64,000 bases of DNA from Pseudomonas sp. S04 (GTDB taxonomy: Bacteria; Pseudomonadota; Gammaproteobacteria; Pseudomonadales; Pseudomonadaceae). The notes below the pieces were generated by a model, which saw nothing but the letters and a program-made list of their open reading frames with translations, did not search any database and had not been told where the DNA came from. The position numbers and the translations under genes are program-made. Shown here in pieces: positions 27,277 to 41,421 of this stretch. Location of the stretch: assembly GCF_009834545.1 (NCBI RefSeq), contig NZ_CP019427.1, positions 5,279,501-5,343,500 of the forward strand, written 5' to 3'. The first letter of the stretch is position 1. Every line of letters begins with the position of its first letter.

Positions 27277-29130
27277 ATGCTCAAACGCCTTGCCTGTCTG
27301 GCGCTGTTTGTCTGCGCCCCGCTGTCCGCCGCGCCCCACCTCGACAACCAACGCCTGCAGCAACTGGCCAACGACCCGTTCTGGATTTCCCTGGGCCACT
27401 ACGAAACCGCCAAGCTGGGCGGCTGGCGCAGCTACATCAGCGACCACAAATTTTTCCTGGCCCGCGACGGTGCCGAACACCCGGATGCCGAACTGGCGGC
27501 CACCGTACAGGCGCTGTATGCCCCGGCCAGCCTCGGTCAGCAACATGCACAATGCGTTTACCCGGCGCGTACCCGCTGGCTGCAGGCGCAACTGCAGCTC
27601 AACGACCTGCCCGCGGTGGACTGCAGCGAATTCAAGCAATGGTTCAAGGATGTCTCGCCCCACAGTGCGGTGATGATTTTCCCTGCGGCCTACCTCAACA
27701 GCCCGTCTTCAATGTTCGGCCACACGCTGTTGCGGATCGACCAGGCCGGCGTACAAAGCGACAACACTGCCCTGCTCAGCTATGCGATCAACTTCGGCGC
27801 CTACATTGAGGGCTCGGACAACAGCATCCTGTATGCCTGGAAGGGTTTGATGGGCGGCTACCCGGGCTTGTTCGCCCTAGTCCCCTACCAGGAAAAACTC
27901 TCGGAATACCGCAGCCTGGAGAACCGCGACCTGTGGGAGTACCGGCTGAACCTGACCCAGGTCGAAACCGAGCGCATGGTCGAGCACGTCTGGGAACTGA
28001 AGCAGATCCAGTTCGACTATTTCTTCTTCGATGAAAACTGCTCTTACCGCCTGCTGGAGCTGCTGCAGGTGGCACGACCGGGGCTCAAGCTGACCGAACA
28101 ATTCCCACTGACGGCCATTCCCACCGACACCGTCAAAGCGGTGAAAGATGCCGGGCTGGTGGAGAAAATCGACTATCGGCCGTCCCGCGAGCGCGAGTTG
28201 CTGAGCCGCGCCGAAACACTGTCTGACGAAGAGCAGCAGTGGGTGCTGAAGGTCAGCGCCGACCCGCAACAATTGCAGGCACCGTCCTGCAAGGCCCTGC
28301 CACGGGACCGCCAGGCACTGATCATCGATGCCGCCTACCGCCTGGAACGCTACCGCGCCAATGGCCAGGAGCGCGACCCGGCACGAGCGCAACGCAGTTT
28401 CGAACTGCTGCGGGCGATCAACCAGAATCCACCACCGGAGCTAGCCATCGAGCGCCCGGGGCTGCCGGAAGACGGGCACCAATCACGCACCTGGCAGGCG
28501 GGTATCGGTACCCGCGGCGACCAGGCGTTCGGTGAATATGGCCTGCGCATGGCGTATCACGACCTCAACGACAATGCCGAGAGCTTCCCGCTGGGCGCAC
28601 AGATTGAGATCCTGCAAATGAAGCTGCGCCAGTACGAGGGCAACCAGTGGCAGTTGCAACAGCTGGACCTGGCCACCATCCGCTCCCTGACCCCACGCAA
28701 CGAACTCCTGCAACCCTGGTCCTGGCAAGTTACCGGCGGCCTGGAACGGGTGCCGGGCAAGCACGATGACGAGACCCTGGTCAGCCATGTCAACGGCGGT
28801 GCCGGCGGTACCTGGCAATTGGGTGAGGATGTGCTGGGGTTTGCCCTTGGCACGGTGCGGGTCGAACACAACAATGACTTCGCCGAGTTCATCTCGCCGG
28901 CGGCCGGATTCAACAGTGGCCTGCTGTGGCGCAACCCACTGGGCAACCTGAGCCTGGAAACCCGCGGCGATTTCTTCACCAACGGCGAGGTGCGCCGTAG
29001 CCTGAGCCTGAACCAGCAGTGGGAACTGTCGCGCAACCTCGGCCTGCGCCTGAGCGCCCAGCGCGAATTCAGCCACCTCGCATCGGCGCAGAACGAGGTG
29101 ATGCTGGAGCTGAAGTGGTATCACTATTGA
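27277..29130 (+). CDS. DUF4105 (Lnb N-terminal-like) envelope protein with probable C-terminal beta-barrel
   Basis: Protein of 617 aa. Signal peptide MLKRLACLALFVCAPLSAAP. Residues about 110-270 are the DUF4105 domain: SPSSMFGHTLLRI with the conserved His and FDENCSYRLLELL with the conserved Cys, a papain/NlpC-like arrangement also found in the lipoprotein transacylase Lnb. The last roughly 190 residues are alternating aromatic strands ending in Tyr (ELKWYHY), as expected for an outer-membrane barrel. The activity in Pseudomonas is not known. Start ATG 27277 chosen for the signal peptide. Confidence 0.85.
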   Translation: MLKRLACLALFVCAPLSAAPHLDNQRLQQLANDPFWISLGHYETAKLGGWRSYISDHKFFLARDGAEHPDAELAATVQALYAPASLGQQHAQCVYPARTRWLQAQLQLNDLPAVDCSEFKQWFKDVSPHSAVMIFPAAYLNSPSSMFGHTLLRIDQAGVQSDNTALLSYAINFGAYIEGSDNSILYAWKGLMGGYPGLFALVPYQEKLSEYRSLENRDLWEYRLNLTQVETERMVEHVWELKQIQFDYFFFDENCSYRLLELLQVARPGLKLTEQFPLTAIPTDTVKAVKDAGLVEKIDYRPSRERELLSRAETLSDEEQQWVLKVSADPQQLQAPSCKALPRDRQALIIDAAYRLERYRANGQERDPARAQRSFELLRAINQNPPPELAIERPGLPEDGHQSRTWQAGIGTRGDQAFGEYGLRMAYHDLNDNAESFPLGAQIEILQMKLRQYEGNQWQLQQLDLATIRSLTPRNELLQPWSWQVTGGLERVPGKHDDETLVSHVNGGAGGTWQLGEDVLGFALGTVRVEHNNDFAEFISPAAGFNSGLLWRNPLGNLSLETRGDFFTNGEVRRSLSLNQQWELSRNLGLRLSAQREFSHLASAQNEVMLELKWYHY

Positions 29131-29190
29131 GCGGCCTTTAGGGGCATGCCTTCGCTGACCAGCCCCCCAAAAAACACGAACGGAAAATAC

Positions 29191-29496
29191 ATGGACGTCC
29201 ACTGCCACACCCTCGAAGAAGTACGTACCCATATCGATCGCCTGGACCGGCAGATCGTCACCCTGCTGGCCGAACGTGGTGCCTATGTGGCGCAGGCGGC
29301 CCGCTTCAAGAAAGACGTTGATGCGGTCAAAGCGCCGCAACGGGTGGAACAGGTCATCGCCAAGGTGCGCGCGTTATCCGAGCAAGTCGGCGCCCACCCC
29401 AATGTGACCGAACAGGTATACCGAGCCATGATCGCCGCGTTCATCGATCAGGAACTGACCGAGCACAGTCGCTTGGCAGGCGCGCCAACACAATAA
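29191..29496 (+). CDS. Chorismate mutase, AroQ/PchB type
   Basis: Helical protein of 101 aa: EVRTHIDRLDRQIVTLLAERGAYV, then AARFKKD and a third helix with VYRAMIAAFIDQEL. The conserved Arg (ID-x-LDRQIV), Lys39-type residue in RFKKD and Gln near the end fit the AroQ active site. PchB (isochorismate pyruvate lyase) has the same fold; no salicylate genes are nearby, so chorismate mutase is the safer call. No signal peptide, unlike the periplasmic AroQ of PAO1. ATG 29191 is preceded by an A-rich weak ribosome site. Confidence 0.85.
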   Translation: MDVHCHTLEEVRTHIDRLDRQIVTLLAERGAYVAQAARFKKDVDAVKAPQRVEQVIAKVRALSEQVGAHPNVTEQVYRAMIAAFIDQELTEHSRLAGAPTQ

Positions 29497-29631
29497 TCAC
29501 AGGCTTCTTACGGATCCCTGCAGATTTAGCGGCCCGGAGTCTGGAATATGGCGAGGTGCGGTCGCTTTTGAACAACCCAGGAAACTAAAAGCCTGCGAGC
29601 ATGGCCTAAACCCCATACAGGGAGAACCGCC

Positions 29632-31478
<1,847 letters not shown>

Positions 31479-31676
31479 TTATTGTCGTTGGGAGAGATTG
31501 AGCCGGACTGTAACAAACGAGAGGAGCACCGGAACAGCGCAAAATGTCGCAGTTATGAAATTAAATGGTGCAATGGATATAACTTAAGCCAATTTTTGCG
31601 CCGTTTGTGCACAGAAACAGGGACCCCAGATCAGCATTTCGCACCATCAGTGACAGCGCCCTGGCGAACCGGCCGC

Positions 31677-31706
31677 CAAAAAAAACGGAGCCCGCAGGCT
31701 CCGTTA
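31677..31706 (-). terminator. Terminator of ettA
   Basis: On the minus strand AACGGAGCC-TGC-GGGCTCCGTT is followed by TTTTTT. Located 19 bp after the ettA stop. Confidence 0.9.
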
Positions 31707-31724
31707 TTTCATGCCACCAGCCAA

Positions 31725-33389
<1,665 letters not shown>

Positions 33390-33672
33390 GGAGAACCTAG
33401 CGTCAGTAACGGTGGAATAAAGCGGGCCAAGCCCGTGTCAGGCCATGCGCGGCGCGGACATGGACCGGGGGTCGATGCCTGCTTGCGTAAAAAAGCCTGA
33501 ATGTCTGGGGCTGGAACGCCCTGCGTAACCGGCAAAGCTACCTCAATGTGGCATACCCGTCCAGCCGGACAGGGCTGGCACTTTGCCACAACTCAAGGCA
33601 TGCTAGCCGCCCTTCGGGCGTCAGGCTTATAGTGCACGTCGCGCCAGTCCAGCCCCACCGCAGGATTACAGA

Positions 33673-36600
33673 TTGTCCAATGCCACTCCGCCTTCCTCCG
33701 CGCGCGCACTGAACCCTGCGACCGGATCGCCCCTGCGCGGGACGCTCAAAGGCGCCTTGGCGATGCTGGTGCTGCTGTTGCTCGGACTGTTGTTCTGGCA
33801 GTTGCTCGATCAGTTGCACGAAACCCAGAAAGACCAGCGCCAGCACACCATCGACTACACCGCCGACCTGGCCGCCCAAGTCAGCCTGAACATGGCGCTG
33901 AATGCGCAGATCGCACTCAATCTGCTACCGATCGTCGAACAACCGCAAACTGCTGAGCAGCAACAGGCCCTGCTGCGCAAATTGCAGCAGTCGCTGCCGG
34001 ATCTGCTCAGCGTGGCGCTGCTCAGCCCCTCGGGCAAAGTGCTCAAGGACAGCGCCAACACCACCCCGGATGCCGACTACCTGAACGAACTGGTCAGGCG
34101 CAGTCACGCCCAGGCGCACTATTTCAGCAACGCCAATGACGGTTCGGTGGTGCACCTGCTGCTGCATCAGGCCAGCGGCAACACTCGCGGCTACTGGGCC
34201 CTGCGCCTGCGACCGAATTTTTTCGCCGGCCTGGCCAAGCAGAGCGAAGGCACCCTACGTCCGCTGTGGCTGGTGGAAAACCGCATCAATCATCAAATCA
34301 TCAGCCGTGAAGACCTGCGACCCTCGGCCCAGCCGAGCCTGCTGACCGCGCAGGACCAGGCCAACACCGTGCTGACCGTGCCGCTGAGCAGCAGCGACTG
34401 GCAACTGCGCGGCCTGTTCGACCGCCAGCGGGTGATCGAGGAGCTGCTGCCGGCCTTCATCGGTAAATGCCTGCTGGGGCTGGCACTGTCCCTGTTGCCG
34501 TTCATCGCCCTGTTGAGCATGCGCCGCCGCCAACACCAGTTGCATGAAGGCCGCAGGCGTTACCAGGACATTTTCGATGGCACCGGGGTTGCGCTGTGCG
34601 TACTGGATCTGTCGGGACTCCACAGCGCCTTCGATAAAACCCGGGTGCACGACAGCGAAACCCTGCGTGCCGCCCTGGACAGTCACGAACAACGTCAGTC
34701 ACTGCTGCAGGAACTGCGCATCACCGAAGTCAACCAGGTGGCCTTGCACCTGCTCGGTGTCGAGTCCTGCACGCAGGCCTGGCAACTGCTGATCGAAGGC
34801 CGGCCACTGGACGACAACAGCATTGGCGCCGCGCTGCTGGAGGCCGTGCTCAACCAGCAGGGCCAGTTGGAACTGGAAATCAAACTCAAGGATGACCAGG
34901 GCCAGGATCAACACCTGTGGCTGGTCCTGCACCTGCCCCAGGAGCAACCGGACTACCGCGCGGTGATCCTGAGCATCAACGACATCACCAGCCGCAAGCT
35001 GGTGGAACTGTCGCTGCAGGAGCGTGAAAGCTTCTGGTCCGACGTGGTGCGCACCGTGCCCGATCACCTGTACGTCCAGGATGTGCTCAGCCAGCGCATG
35101 ATCTACAGCAACCACCACCTGGGGCAGACCCTGGGCTACAACAAGTCCGAACTGCAACAGATGGGCGAGTACTTCTGGGAAATCCTCCTGCACCCGGAAG
35201 ACGCCGAGCTCTACCACCGCCTGCGCGAGGAGCAACGCCAGGCCGGTTATCGCCAGTTGCGCCAGTGCCCGCTGCGCTTTCGCCACCGCGACGGCCAGTG
35301 GCGCTGCTTCGAAGTGCGCGAGCAGGCGTTGGCGCGGGATGCCGACGAGCAGGTCACGCGGATCATCGGCGTCGCCAAGGACATCACCGATCAGATCGAA
35401 GCCAGCGAATCCCTGCGCGACAGTGAGCAGCGCTACCGCATGCTCGCTGAAAGCATCAGCGACGTGATCTTCTCCACCAACAACACACTCGCGCTGAACT
35501 ACGTCAGCCCATCGGTGCAGGCCGTGCTCGGCTATGACGCGAACTGGATCTTCCAGAACGGCTGGCAGTCCATCGTCGCCAACCCGCAGCAACTGACCGG
35601 CATCTACAGCCTGATGGACCGCGTCAGCCGGGCCTTGAACCAACCCGAACAACTGGCACAACTGCGCAGCCAGGTGCAGACCCAGCTATTCCTGTTCGAC
35701 TGCCTGCGCGCCGATGGCCGCAAGATCCCGATCGAGTTGCGGCTGGTGCTGGTGTGGGACGAACACGACGCCTTCGAAGGCGTGCTGGGAGTCGGTCGCG
35801 ACATCAGCCAGCAACGGCGCGCAGAGAAAGACCTGCGCATGGCCGCCACGGTTTTCGAACACTCGACGTCGGCGATCCTGATCACCGACCCCGCCGGCTA
35901 CATCGTCCAGGCCAACGACGCCTTCAGCCGGGTCAGTGGCTACGCGGTGTCCCAGGTCCTCGATCAACTGCCGAACATGTTGACCGTCGATGAACAGCAG
36001 GAAGCGCACCTGGGCTACATCCTCAAGCAACTGCACCAGCACCGCAGCTGGGAAGGTGAAATCTGGCTCAAGCGCCGCAACGGCGAGCATTACCCGGCCT
36101 GGGTCGGCATCACCGCGGTGCTCGATGACGAGGGCGACCTGGCCAGCTACGTGTGCTTTTTCAGCGACATCAGCGAGCGTAAGGCCAGCGAGCAACGGAT
36201 TCACCGCCTCGCCTACTACGACGCCCTGACCCACCTGCCCAACCGCACCCTGTTCCAGGACCGCCTGCACACGGCCTTGCAAACGGCGCAGCGGCACAAG
36301 TCCTGGGTGGTGCTGATGTTCCTTGACCTGGACCGCTTCAAGCCGATCAATGACTCCCTGGGCCACGCTGCCGGCGATCGCATGCTCAAGGACATGGCCA
36401 CCCGCCTGCTCGGCTGCGTCGACGACGATGACACCGTGGCCCGTATGGGTGGCGATGAGTTCACCCTGCTGCTGCAACCGCGCACCACCCGCGAACTGGC
36501 GCTGAACCGGGCGATTCATGTCGCCGAGCAGATTCTCGCCAGCCTGGTGAAGCCGTTTGTCCTCGAAGGCCGTGAGTTCTTTGTGACCGCCAGTATCGGC

Positions 36601-37521
36601 ATCGCCTTGAGCCCGCAGGACGGCAACGAACTTAGCCAGTTGATGAAAAACGCCGACACGGCGATGTACCACGCCAAGGAACGCGGCAAGAACAACTTCC
36701 AGTTCTACCAGGCGGAGATGAACGCCAGCGCCCTGGAACGCCTGGAACTGGAAAGCGACCTGCGCCACGCCCTCGAACAGAATGAATTCGTGCTGTATTA
36801 CCAGCCGCAGTTCAGCGGCGATGGCAAGCGCCTGACCGGGGCTGAAGCCCTGCTGCGCTGGCAGCATCCGCGGCGCGGGCTGGTGCCACCGGGGGACTTC
36901 ATTCCGGTGCTGGAAGAGCTCGGGCTAGTGGTGGACGTTGGTGACTGGGTGATCCGCGAGGCCTGTCAGCAACTCAAGCGCTGGCACCAGGCGCAGGTGC
37001 GCGTGCCGAAGGTCTCGGTGAACATTTCCGCGCGGCAGTTCTCCGATGGCCAGCTCGGCACCCGCATCGCCACCATCCTCAAGGACACGGGCCTGGCGCC
37101 GGCCTGCCTGGAGCTGGAGCTGACCGAAAGCATCCTGATGCGCGAAGTCAGCGAGGCCATGCAGATCCTCGCCGGCCTGAAGAACCTCGGCCTGAGCATC
37201 GCGGTCGACGACTTCGGCACCGGTTATTCATCGCTTAACTACCTGAAGCAGTTCCCGATCGACGTACTGAAAATCGACCGCACCTTTGTCGACGGCCTGC
37301 CGTCTGGCGAGCAGGATGCACAGATTGCCCGGGCGATCATTGCCATGGCCCACAGCTTGAACCTGGCGGTGATCGCCGAGGGCGTGGAAACCCATGAGCA
37401 ACTGGAATTCCTGCGTGAGCATGATTGCGACGAAGTGCAGGGTTATCTGTTCGGCAGGCCGATGCCGGCGGCGCGGTTTGAAGCGCAGTTCAGCAATGAT
37501 GCGTTGTTCATGCTCGATTGA
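33673..37521 (+). CDS. morA: MorA-like diguanylate cyclase/phosphodiesterase with PAS sensors
   Basis: Inner-membrane protein of 1282 aa. TM1 about 29-50, periplasmic region to about 255, TM2 about 263-285, then PAS-like domains starting near 295, 454, 587 and 724, GGDEF domain with intact GGDEF at 926-930, and EAL domain with EALLRW at 1058-1063 and later [10 protein letters not shown] and EGVE. Both catalytic motifs look active. The RxxD inhibitory site before GGDEF is absent (DDDD instead). TTG start with CAGGA about 8 bp upstream. Position directly before glyA matches PA4601 morA, which controls motility and biofilm. Confidence 0.9.
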   Translation: MSNATPPSSARALNPATGSPLRGTLKGALAMLVLLLLGLLFWQLLDQLHETQKDQRQHTIDYTADLAAQVSLNMALNAQIALNLLPIVEQPQTAEQQQALLRKLQQSLPDLLSVALLSPSGKVLKDSANTTPDADYLNELVRRSHAQAHYFSNANDGSVVHLLLHQASGNTRGYWALRLRPNFFAGLAKQSEGTLRPLWLVENRINHQIISREDLRPSAQPSLLTAQDQANTVLTVPLSSSDWQLRGLFDRQRVIEELLPAFIGKCLLGLALSLLPFIALLSMRRRQHQLHEGRRRYQDIFDGTGVALCVLDLSGLHSAFDKTRVHDSETLRAALDSHEQRQSLLQELRITEVNQVALHLLGVESCTQAWQLLIEGRPLDDNSIGAALLEAVLNQQGQLELEIKLKDDQGQDQHLWLVLHLPQEQPDYRAVILSINDITSRKLVELSLQERESFWSDVVRTVPDHLYVQDVLSQRMIYSNHHLGQTLGYNKSELQQMGEYFWEILLHPEDAELYHRLREEQRQAGYRQLRQCPLRFRHRDGQWRCFEVREQALARDADEQVTRIIGVAKDITDQIEASESLRDSEQRYRMLAESISDVIFSTNNTLALNYVSPSVQAVLGYDANWIFQNGWQSIVANPQQLTGIYSLMDRVSRALNQPEQLAQLRSQVQTQLFLFDCLRADGRKIPIELRLVLVWDEHDAFEGVLGVGRDISQQRRAEKDLRMAATVFEHSTSAILITDPAGYIVQANDAFSRVSGYAVSQVLDQLPNMLTVDEQQEAHLGYILKQLHQHRSWEGEIWLKRRNGEHYPAWVGITAVLDDEGDLASYVCFFSDISERKASEQRIHRLAYYDALTHLPNRTLFQDRLHTALQTAQRHKSWVVLMFLDLDRFKPINDSLGHAAGDRMLKDMATRLLGCVDDDDTVARMGGDEFTLLLQPRTTRELALNRAIHVAEQILASLVKPFVLEGREFFVTASIGIALSPQDGNELSQLMKNADTAMYHAKERGKNNFQFYQAEMNASALERLELESDLRHALEQNEFVLYYQPQFSGDGKRLTGAEALLRWQHPRRGLVPPGDFIPVLEELGLVVDVGDWVIREACQQLKRWHQAQVRVPKVSVNISARQFSDGQLGTRIATILKDTGLAPACLELELTESILMREVSEAMQILAGLKNLGLSIAVDDFGTGYSSLNYLKQFPIDVLKIDRTFVDGLPSGEQDAQIARAIIAMAHSLNLAVIAEGVETHEQLEFLREHDCDEVQGYLFGRPMPAARFEAQFSNDALFMLD

Positions 37522-37543
37522 GTTGGGTTGACTCAGATGACGC

Positions 37544-37636
37544 CATCGCGAGCAGGCTCGCTCCCACAGGGAATTTTCGGTGTACACAAATTTTATGTGT
37601 CCCCAAAACCCTGTGGGAGCGAGCTAGATCGCGATG
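37544..37636. repeat. REP pair between morA and glyA, 93 bp
   Basis: CATCGCGAGCAGGCTCGCTC and the later GGGAGCGAGCTAGATCGCGATG are inverted, with an inner inverted pair CCCACAGGG / CCCTGTGGG and a loop containing TGTACACA. Arms differ from the 6508 and 18668 elements (CCCACA instead of CCTACA). Confidence 0.85.
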
Positions 37637-37771
37637 GGGCCAGCATGATCACCGCTGATCCCGTCATGAAGCCCACTTGTCTGCGACATGATGTCGTTTC
37701 ATATGCCAGACAAAAGCCATTGAGTTAGAATGCCTCCCTTTTCTGCCCCCACCCGATCCTTGAGGACCGCC

Positions 37772-39025
37772 ATGTTCAGCCGTGATTTGACCATTGCCAA
37801 GTACGACGCCGACCTTTTTGCCGCCATGGAGCAAGAAGCTCAGCGCCAGGAAGAACACATCGAGCTGATCGCTTCGGAGAACTACACCAGCCCAGCGGTG
37901 ATGGAAGCTCAAGGCTCGGTACTGACCAACAAGTACGCCGAAGGTTACCCGGGCAAGCGCTACTACGGCGGTTGCGAGTTCGTCGACGTGGTTGAGCAAC
38001 TGGCAATTGATCGCGCCAAGGAACTGTTCGGCGCCGATTACGCCAACGTTCAGCCGCACGCCGGCTCCCAAGCCAACAGCGCCGTTTACCTGGCCCTGCT
38101 GTCGGCTGGCGACACCATCCTGGGCATGAGCCTGGCCCACGGTGGTCACCTGACCCACGGTGCCAGCGTTTCGTCCTCCGGCAAGCTGTACAACGCCATC
38201 CAGTACGGCATCGACGCCAACGGCCTGATCGACTACGACGAAGTCGAGCGCCTGGCGGTCGAGCACAAGCCAAAAATGATCGTGGCCGGTTTCTCTGCCT
38301 ACTCGCAGATCCTCGACTTCCCGCGCTTCCGCGAAATCGCTGACAAGGTTGGCGCCTACCTGTTCGTCGACATGGCTCACGTAGCCGGTCTGGTCGCTGC
38401 AGGCGTCTACCCGAACCCGGTGCCATTCGCTGACGTAGTGACCACCACTACCCACAAGACCCTGCGCGGTCCACGTGGCGGCCTGATCCTGGCTCGCGCC
38501 AACGCCGACATCGAGAAGAAGCTGAACTCCGCAGTATTCCCGGGCGCCCAGGGTGGTCCGCTGGAGCACGTGATCGCCGCTAAAGCGATCTGCTTCAAGG
38601 AAGCACTGCAGCCTGAGTTCAAGACCTACCAGCAACAAGTGGTGAAAAACGCCCAGGCCATGGCCAGCGTGTTCATCGAGCGTGGTTTTGACGTGGTCTC
38701 CGGCGGTACTGAAAACCACCTGTTCCTGCTGTCGCTGATCAAGCAGGAAATCTCCGGTAAAGACGCCGACGCCGCTCTGGGCAAAGCGTTCATCACCGTC
38801 AACAAGAACTCGGTACCGAACGATCCACGCTCCCCGTTCGTCACCTCCGGCCTGCGCTTCGGCACCCCGGCTGTGACCACTCGTGGCTTCAAGGAAGCCG
38901 AGTGCAAGGAACTGGCCGGCTGGATCTGCGACATCCTGGCAGACCTGAACAACGAAGCGGTAATCGACGCTGTTCGTGAAAAAGTAAAAGCTATCTGCAA
39001 GAAGCTGCCGGTATACGGCGCTTAA
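37772..39025 (+). CDS. glyA: Serine hydroxymethyltransferase
   Basis: PLP enzyme of 417 aa interconverting serine and glycine with tetrahydrofolate. [16 protein letters not shown] start; [20 protein letters not shown], the PLP lysine in [14 protein letters not shown], and [15 protein letters not shown] are all present. The longer open frame from 37730 is not conserved. A -10-like TAGAAT lies at 37726-37731 after the REP element. Equivalent to PA4602. Confidence 0.97.
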   Translation: MFSRDLTIAKYDADLFAAMEQEAQRQEEHIELIASENYTSPAVMEAQGSVLTNKYAEGYPGKRYYGGCEFVDVVEQLAIDRAKELFGADYANVQPHAGSQANSAVYLALLSAGDTILGMSLAHGGHLTHGASVSSSGKLYNAIQYGIDANGLIDYDEVERLAVEHKPKMIVAGFSAYSQILDFPRFREIADKVGAYLFVDMAHVAGLVAAGVYPNPVPFADVVTTTTHKTLRGPRGGLILARANADIEKKLNSAVFPGAQGGPLEHVIAAKAICFKEALQPEFKTYQQQVVKNAQAMASVFIERGFDVVSGGTENHLFLLSLIKQEISGKDADAALGKAFITVNKNSVPNDPRSPFVTSGLRFGTPAVTTRGFKEAECKELAGWICDILADLNNEAVIDAVREKVKAICKKLPVYGA

Positions 39026-39050
39026 TCAGCCCCGCTAAATCGCAGTCATA

Positions 39051-39080
39051 AAAACCGGTCAGAGATGACCGGTTTTTTAT
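39051..39080 (+). terminator. Terminator of glyA
   Basis: AAAACCGGTC-AGAGAT-GACCGGTTTTTTATT: 6-bp GC stem extended by A/T pairs and a six-T run, 26 bp after the stop. Confidence 0.92.
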
Positions 39081-39231
39081 TGCCTGGAGTTTAATGAGCG
39101 ACAAACACCAGCAAGACACATCAACCCATTACCCACCCAAACTCTTGCAACACTCACACCCCCCCAGCCATCGACAAAACCCCCTAATCTAAAACCCGCT
39201 TCAACCAATAAAATTACCAACGGGCTAGATT

Positions 39232-39813
39232 ATGAATGGCAATATAGAAAAATCCTTTATCGCAACACTGAGAATGTTTGACCATAAAGTGAATATTCTT
39301 GAAGTGCTCCATGGCAAACCGGCGCTGGCCACGATACGCCTGTTCAGCGGCGGCTTTTACACAGGCAAACCGCAGACCCTGGACCACTCCCACGTACTCG
39401 GCATACGGCCCAACGAGCAGATCGGTGAGGTAACGAGCTTGAAACTGCACTTTCTGTATACCCCTGACGGCTACGTACTTACAATCAAAAATAACGGAGC
39501 GTATTACAATCGGATCATCACCGAGAACGCGCTGGATACTTTCGAAGGCATGAACACATACACTGACGAGCCCACCACTTTTATACTGCTCAACCCTCAA
39601 GGCGAACCCGTGACACTGGATAACTTTCCGGACACTCACTCGCCGATCTCACTCAAGACAAAAGAAAAGCATTACGTAGGTGGACTTAAGTTAAACGGCT
39701 CGCCCTATGTTTATCTTGGCAAGACAGAAGAGCGCTCGAAGATAACTTTCATCCTCAGCATCCTCGAAAGAAAAGTCCCTCAAGCGCCCTTTGAGCCGCA
39801 CATCAACATCTAA
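39232..39813 (+). CDS. Orphan protein of unknown function, possible beta-trefoil
   Basis: Protein of 193 aa without signal peptide or membrane segment. Codon use is more AT-rich than in the flanking genes. The chain is nearly all predicted beta strand. Segments such as PISLKTKEKHYVGGLKLNGSP followed by a stretch ending RSKITFIL, and earlier LHFLYTPDGYVLTIKNNG followed by TTFILLNPQG, resemble the hairpin units of fascin-like beta-trefoils; this is my pattern reading, not a match. It stands alone behind the glyA terminator, with its own 150-bp AT-rich leader and a weak ribosome site. Possibly acquired. Confidence 0.6.
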   Translation: MNGNIEKSFIATLRMFDHKVNILEVLHGKPALATIRLFSGGFYTGKPQTLDHSHVLGIRPNEQIGEVTSLKLHFLYTPDGYVLTIKNNGAYYNRIITENALDTFEGMNTYTDEPTTFILLNPQGEPVTLDNFPDTHSPISLKTKEKHYVGGLKLNGSPYVYLGKTEERSKITFILSILERKVPQAPFEPHINI

Positions 39814-39934
39814 AAAACATCAAAGCGAAAGCGCGACGTTAATCATGTGGCCCGCAGGCTGCCTTTCAGGGCAGCCTCAACCTCTGCAAAAAAAACATTT
39901 CCGGTAACCGCTCAAGGCCGGGGTATTGCGCCCA

Positions 39935-40033
39935 ACTGGTAAGACCGGTCATGCCAATTTCGCAAATTTCGCTTGCGACCTACCAAAATCAGCGCCTAGA
40001 CTGCGCCTGCACTGGACATACCGGTAAGACCAC
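39935..40033 (+). promoter_or_regulatory. Twin GntR-type operators flanking a promoter of the symporter gene
   Basis: GGTAAGACC occurs twice: ACTGGTAAGACCGGT (39935-39949, a near palindrome) and CCGGTAAGACCAC (40021-40033), 85 bp apart. Both fit the FadR-subfamily pattern T-n-GT-n3-AC. Between them lies TTGCGA (39973-39978), 18 bp, TAGACT (39997-40002), a plausible promoter. A GntR/FadR regulator is encoded immediately after the transporter. Confidence 0.55.
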
Positions 40034-40100
40034 AATAATTAAGTCCTGAATCTGATGCGCACAGCGCACGGCAGCCAGGACACCGATCAGGATCCCTCCC

Positions 40101-41414
40101 ATGCTCAGATGGTGCTCGCGTTCAATCTTCCTCCAAGTGGTTCTCGGACTGGTGCTCGGCATCGTCTGCGGGCTTACCCTTCCCGAATACTCGGCCCAGC
40201 TCAAGCCGCTTGGCGATGGTTTCATCAAGCTGATCAAGATGCTCATTGGCCTGATTGTGTTCTGCGTGGTGGTCAGCGGTATCAGCGGTGCCGGCGACCT
40301 GAAGAAGGTCGGACGCATTGGCCTGAAATCGGTGATCTACTTCGAAGTGCTGACCACCATCGCCCTGGTGATCGGCCTGGTCTTCGCCTTCAGCACCGGG
40401 ATCGGCAGCGGCGCGAATATTCATCTGGATCAGCTTTCCGCCAGTGATATGGGTGACATCCCCCAGCGCGGCGAGCACATTCATACCACCACCCAGTTCC
40501 TCATGGACCTGATCCCGACCTCGGTGATTGGCGCGTTTGCCGACAACAACATCCTGCAGGTGCTGTTGTTCTCGGTGCTGTTCGGCAGTGCGCTGAACCT
40601 GGTCGGCGAGTCAGCGTCAGGGATCTCGCGCCTGATCAACGAACTCAGCCATGTGATCTTTCGCATCATGGGCATGATCGTGCGCCTGGCGCCAATCGGC
40701 GTGTTCGGCGCGATTGCCTTCACCACCAGTAAATATGGCCTGGACTCACTGCAGCACCTTGGCAGCCTGATCGGCCTGTTCTACCTCACCTGTTTCGCGT
40801 TCGTGTCGTTGATCCTGGGCCTGGTGATGCGCCTGAGCGGCCTGCGGATGATGCCGTTCCTCAAGTACCTGCGCGAAGAGCTGCTGATTGTCCTGGGCAC
40901 GGCCTCTTCCGACGCCGTGCTGCCACAAATCATGCGCAAGCTCGAGCACCTGGGCATCGGCAGCTCGACGGTTGGCCTGGTGATTCCCACGGGATACTCG
41001 TTCAACCTCGACGGCTTCTCGATCTACCTGACCCTGGCCATTGTATTTATTGCCAACGCCACCGGTACTCCGCTGGCCATGAGTGATTTGCTGACCATCC
41101 TGCTGGTCTCGCTGATCACCTCCAAGGGTGCCCACGGTATTCCCGGCTCGGCGCTGGTGATCCTCGCGGCCACTCTGACCGCGATCCCGGCCATTCCGGT
41201 GGTCGGCCTGGTGCTGGTCCTGGCGGTCGACTGGTTCATGGGCATCGGCCGGGCACTGACCAACCTGATCGGCAACTGCGTCGCTACCGTGGCCATTGCA
41301 CGCTGGGAAAAAGACATCGATATCCAGCGTGCCAACAAAGTCCTGGCCGGCCAGCAGGGCTACAGCTTCCAGACACGCAAATCAGCGACTACCGCGCAGC
41401 AACAAGAATTTTGA
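40101..41414 (+). CDS. Dicarboxylate/cation symporter, DctA family
   Basis: DAACS transporter of 437 aa with about eight helices and two re-entrant loops. The family substrate-binding blocks GTASSDAVLPQIMRKLE, GYSFNLDGFSIY, ITSKGAHGIPGSA and the C-terminal VDWFMGIGRALTNLIGN are present. The close match to DctA (C4-dicarboxylate uptake) is clear, but substrate is not proven and many pseudomonads have several paralogues. SD AGGA about 10 bp before ATG. Followed by two GntR regulators, suggesting a small inducible catabolic uptake locus. Confidence 0.85.
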   Translation: MLRWCSRSIFLQVVLGLVLGIVCGLTLPEYSAQLKPLGDGFIKLIKMLIGLIVFCVVVSGISGAGDLKKVGRIGLKSVIYFEVLTTIALVIGLVFAFSTGIGSGANIHLDQLSASDMGDIPQRGEHIHTTTQFLMDLIPTSVIGAFADNNILQVLLFSVLFGSALNLVGESASGISRLINELSHVIFRIMGMIVRLAPIGVFGAIAFTTSKYGLDSLQHLGSLIGLFYLTCFAFVSLILGLVMRLSGLRMMPFLKYLREELLIVLGTASSDAVLPQIMRKLEHLGIGSSTVGLVIPTGYSFNLDGFSIYLTLAIVFIANATGTPLAMSDLLTILLVSLITSKGAHGIPGSALVILAATLTAIPAIPVVGLVLVLAVDWFMGIGRALTNLIGNCVATVAIARWEKDIDIQRANKVLAGQQGYSFQTRKSATTAQQQEF

Positions 41415-41421
41415 CCGAGCC

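Noticed and set aside
31561..31575. TGGTGCA half-site upstream of gdhA, as in NtrC boxes
   Set aside because: The second half (TGCAC) is missing at the right spacing, so it is not a supported NtrC operator.
39856..39874. GGCTGCC/GGCAGCC hairpin after the orphan gene
   Set aside because: No T-run follows on the plus strand, and the context does not show a clear terminator.
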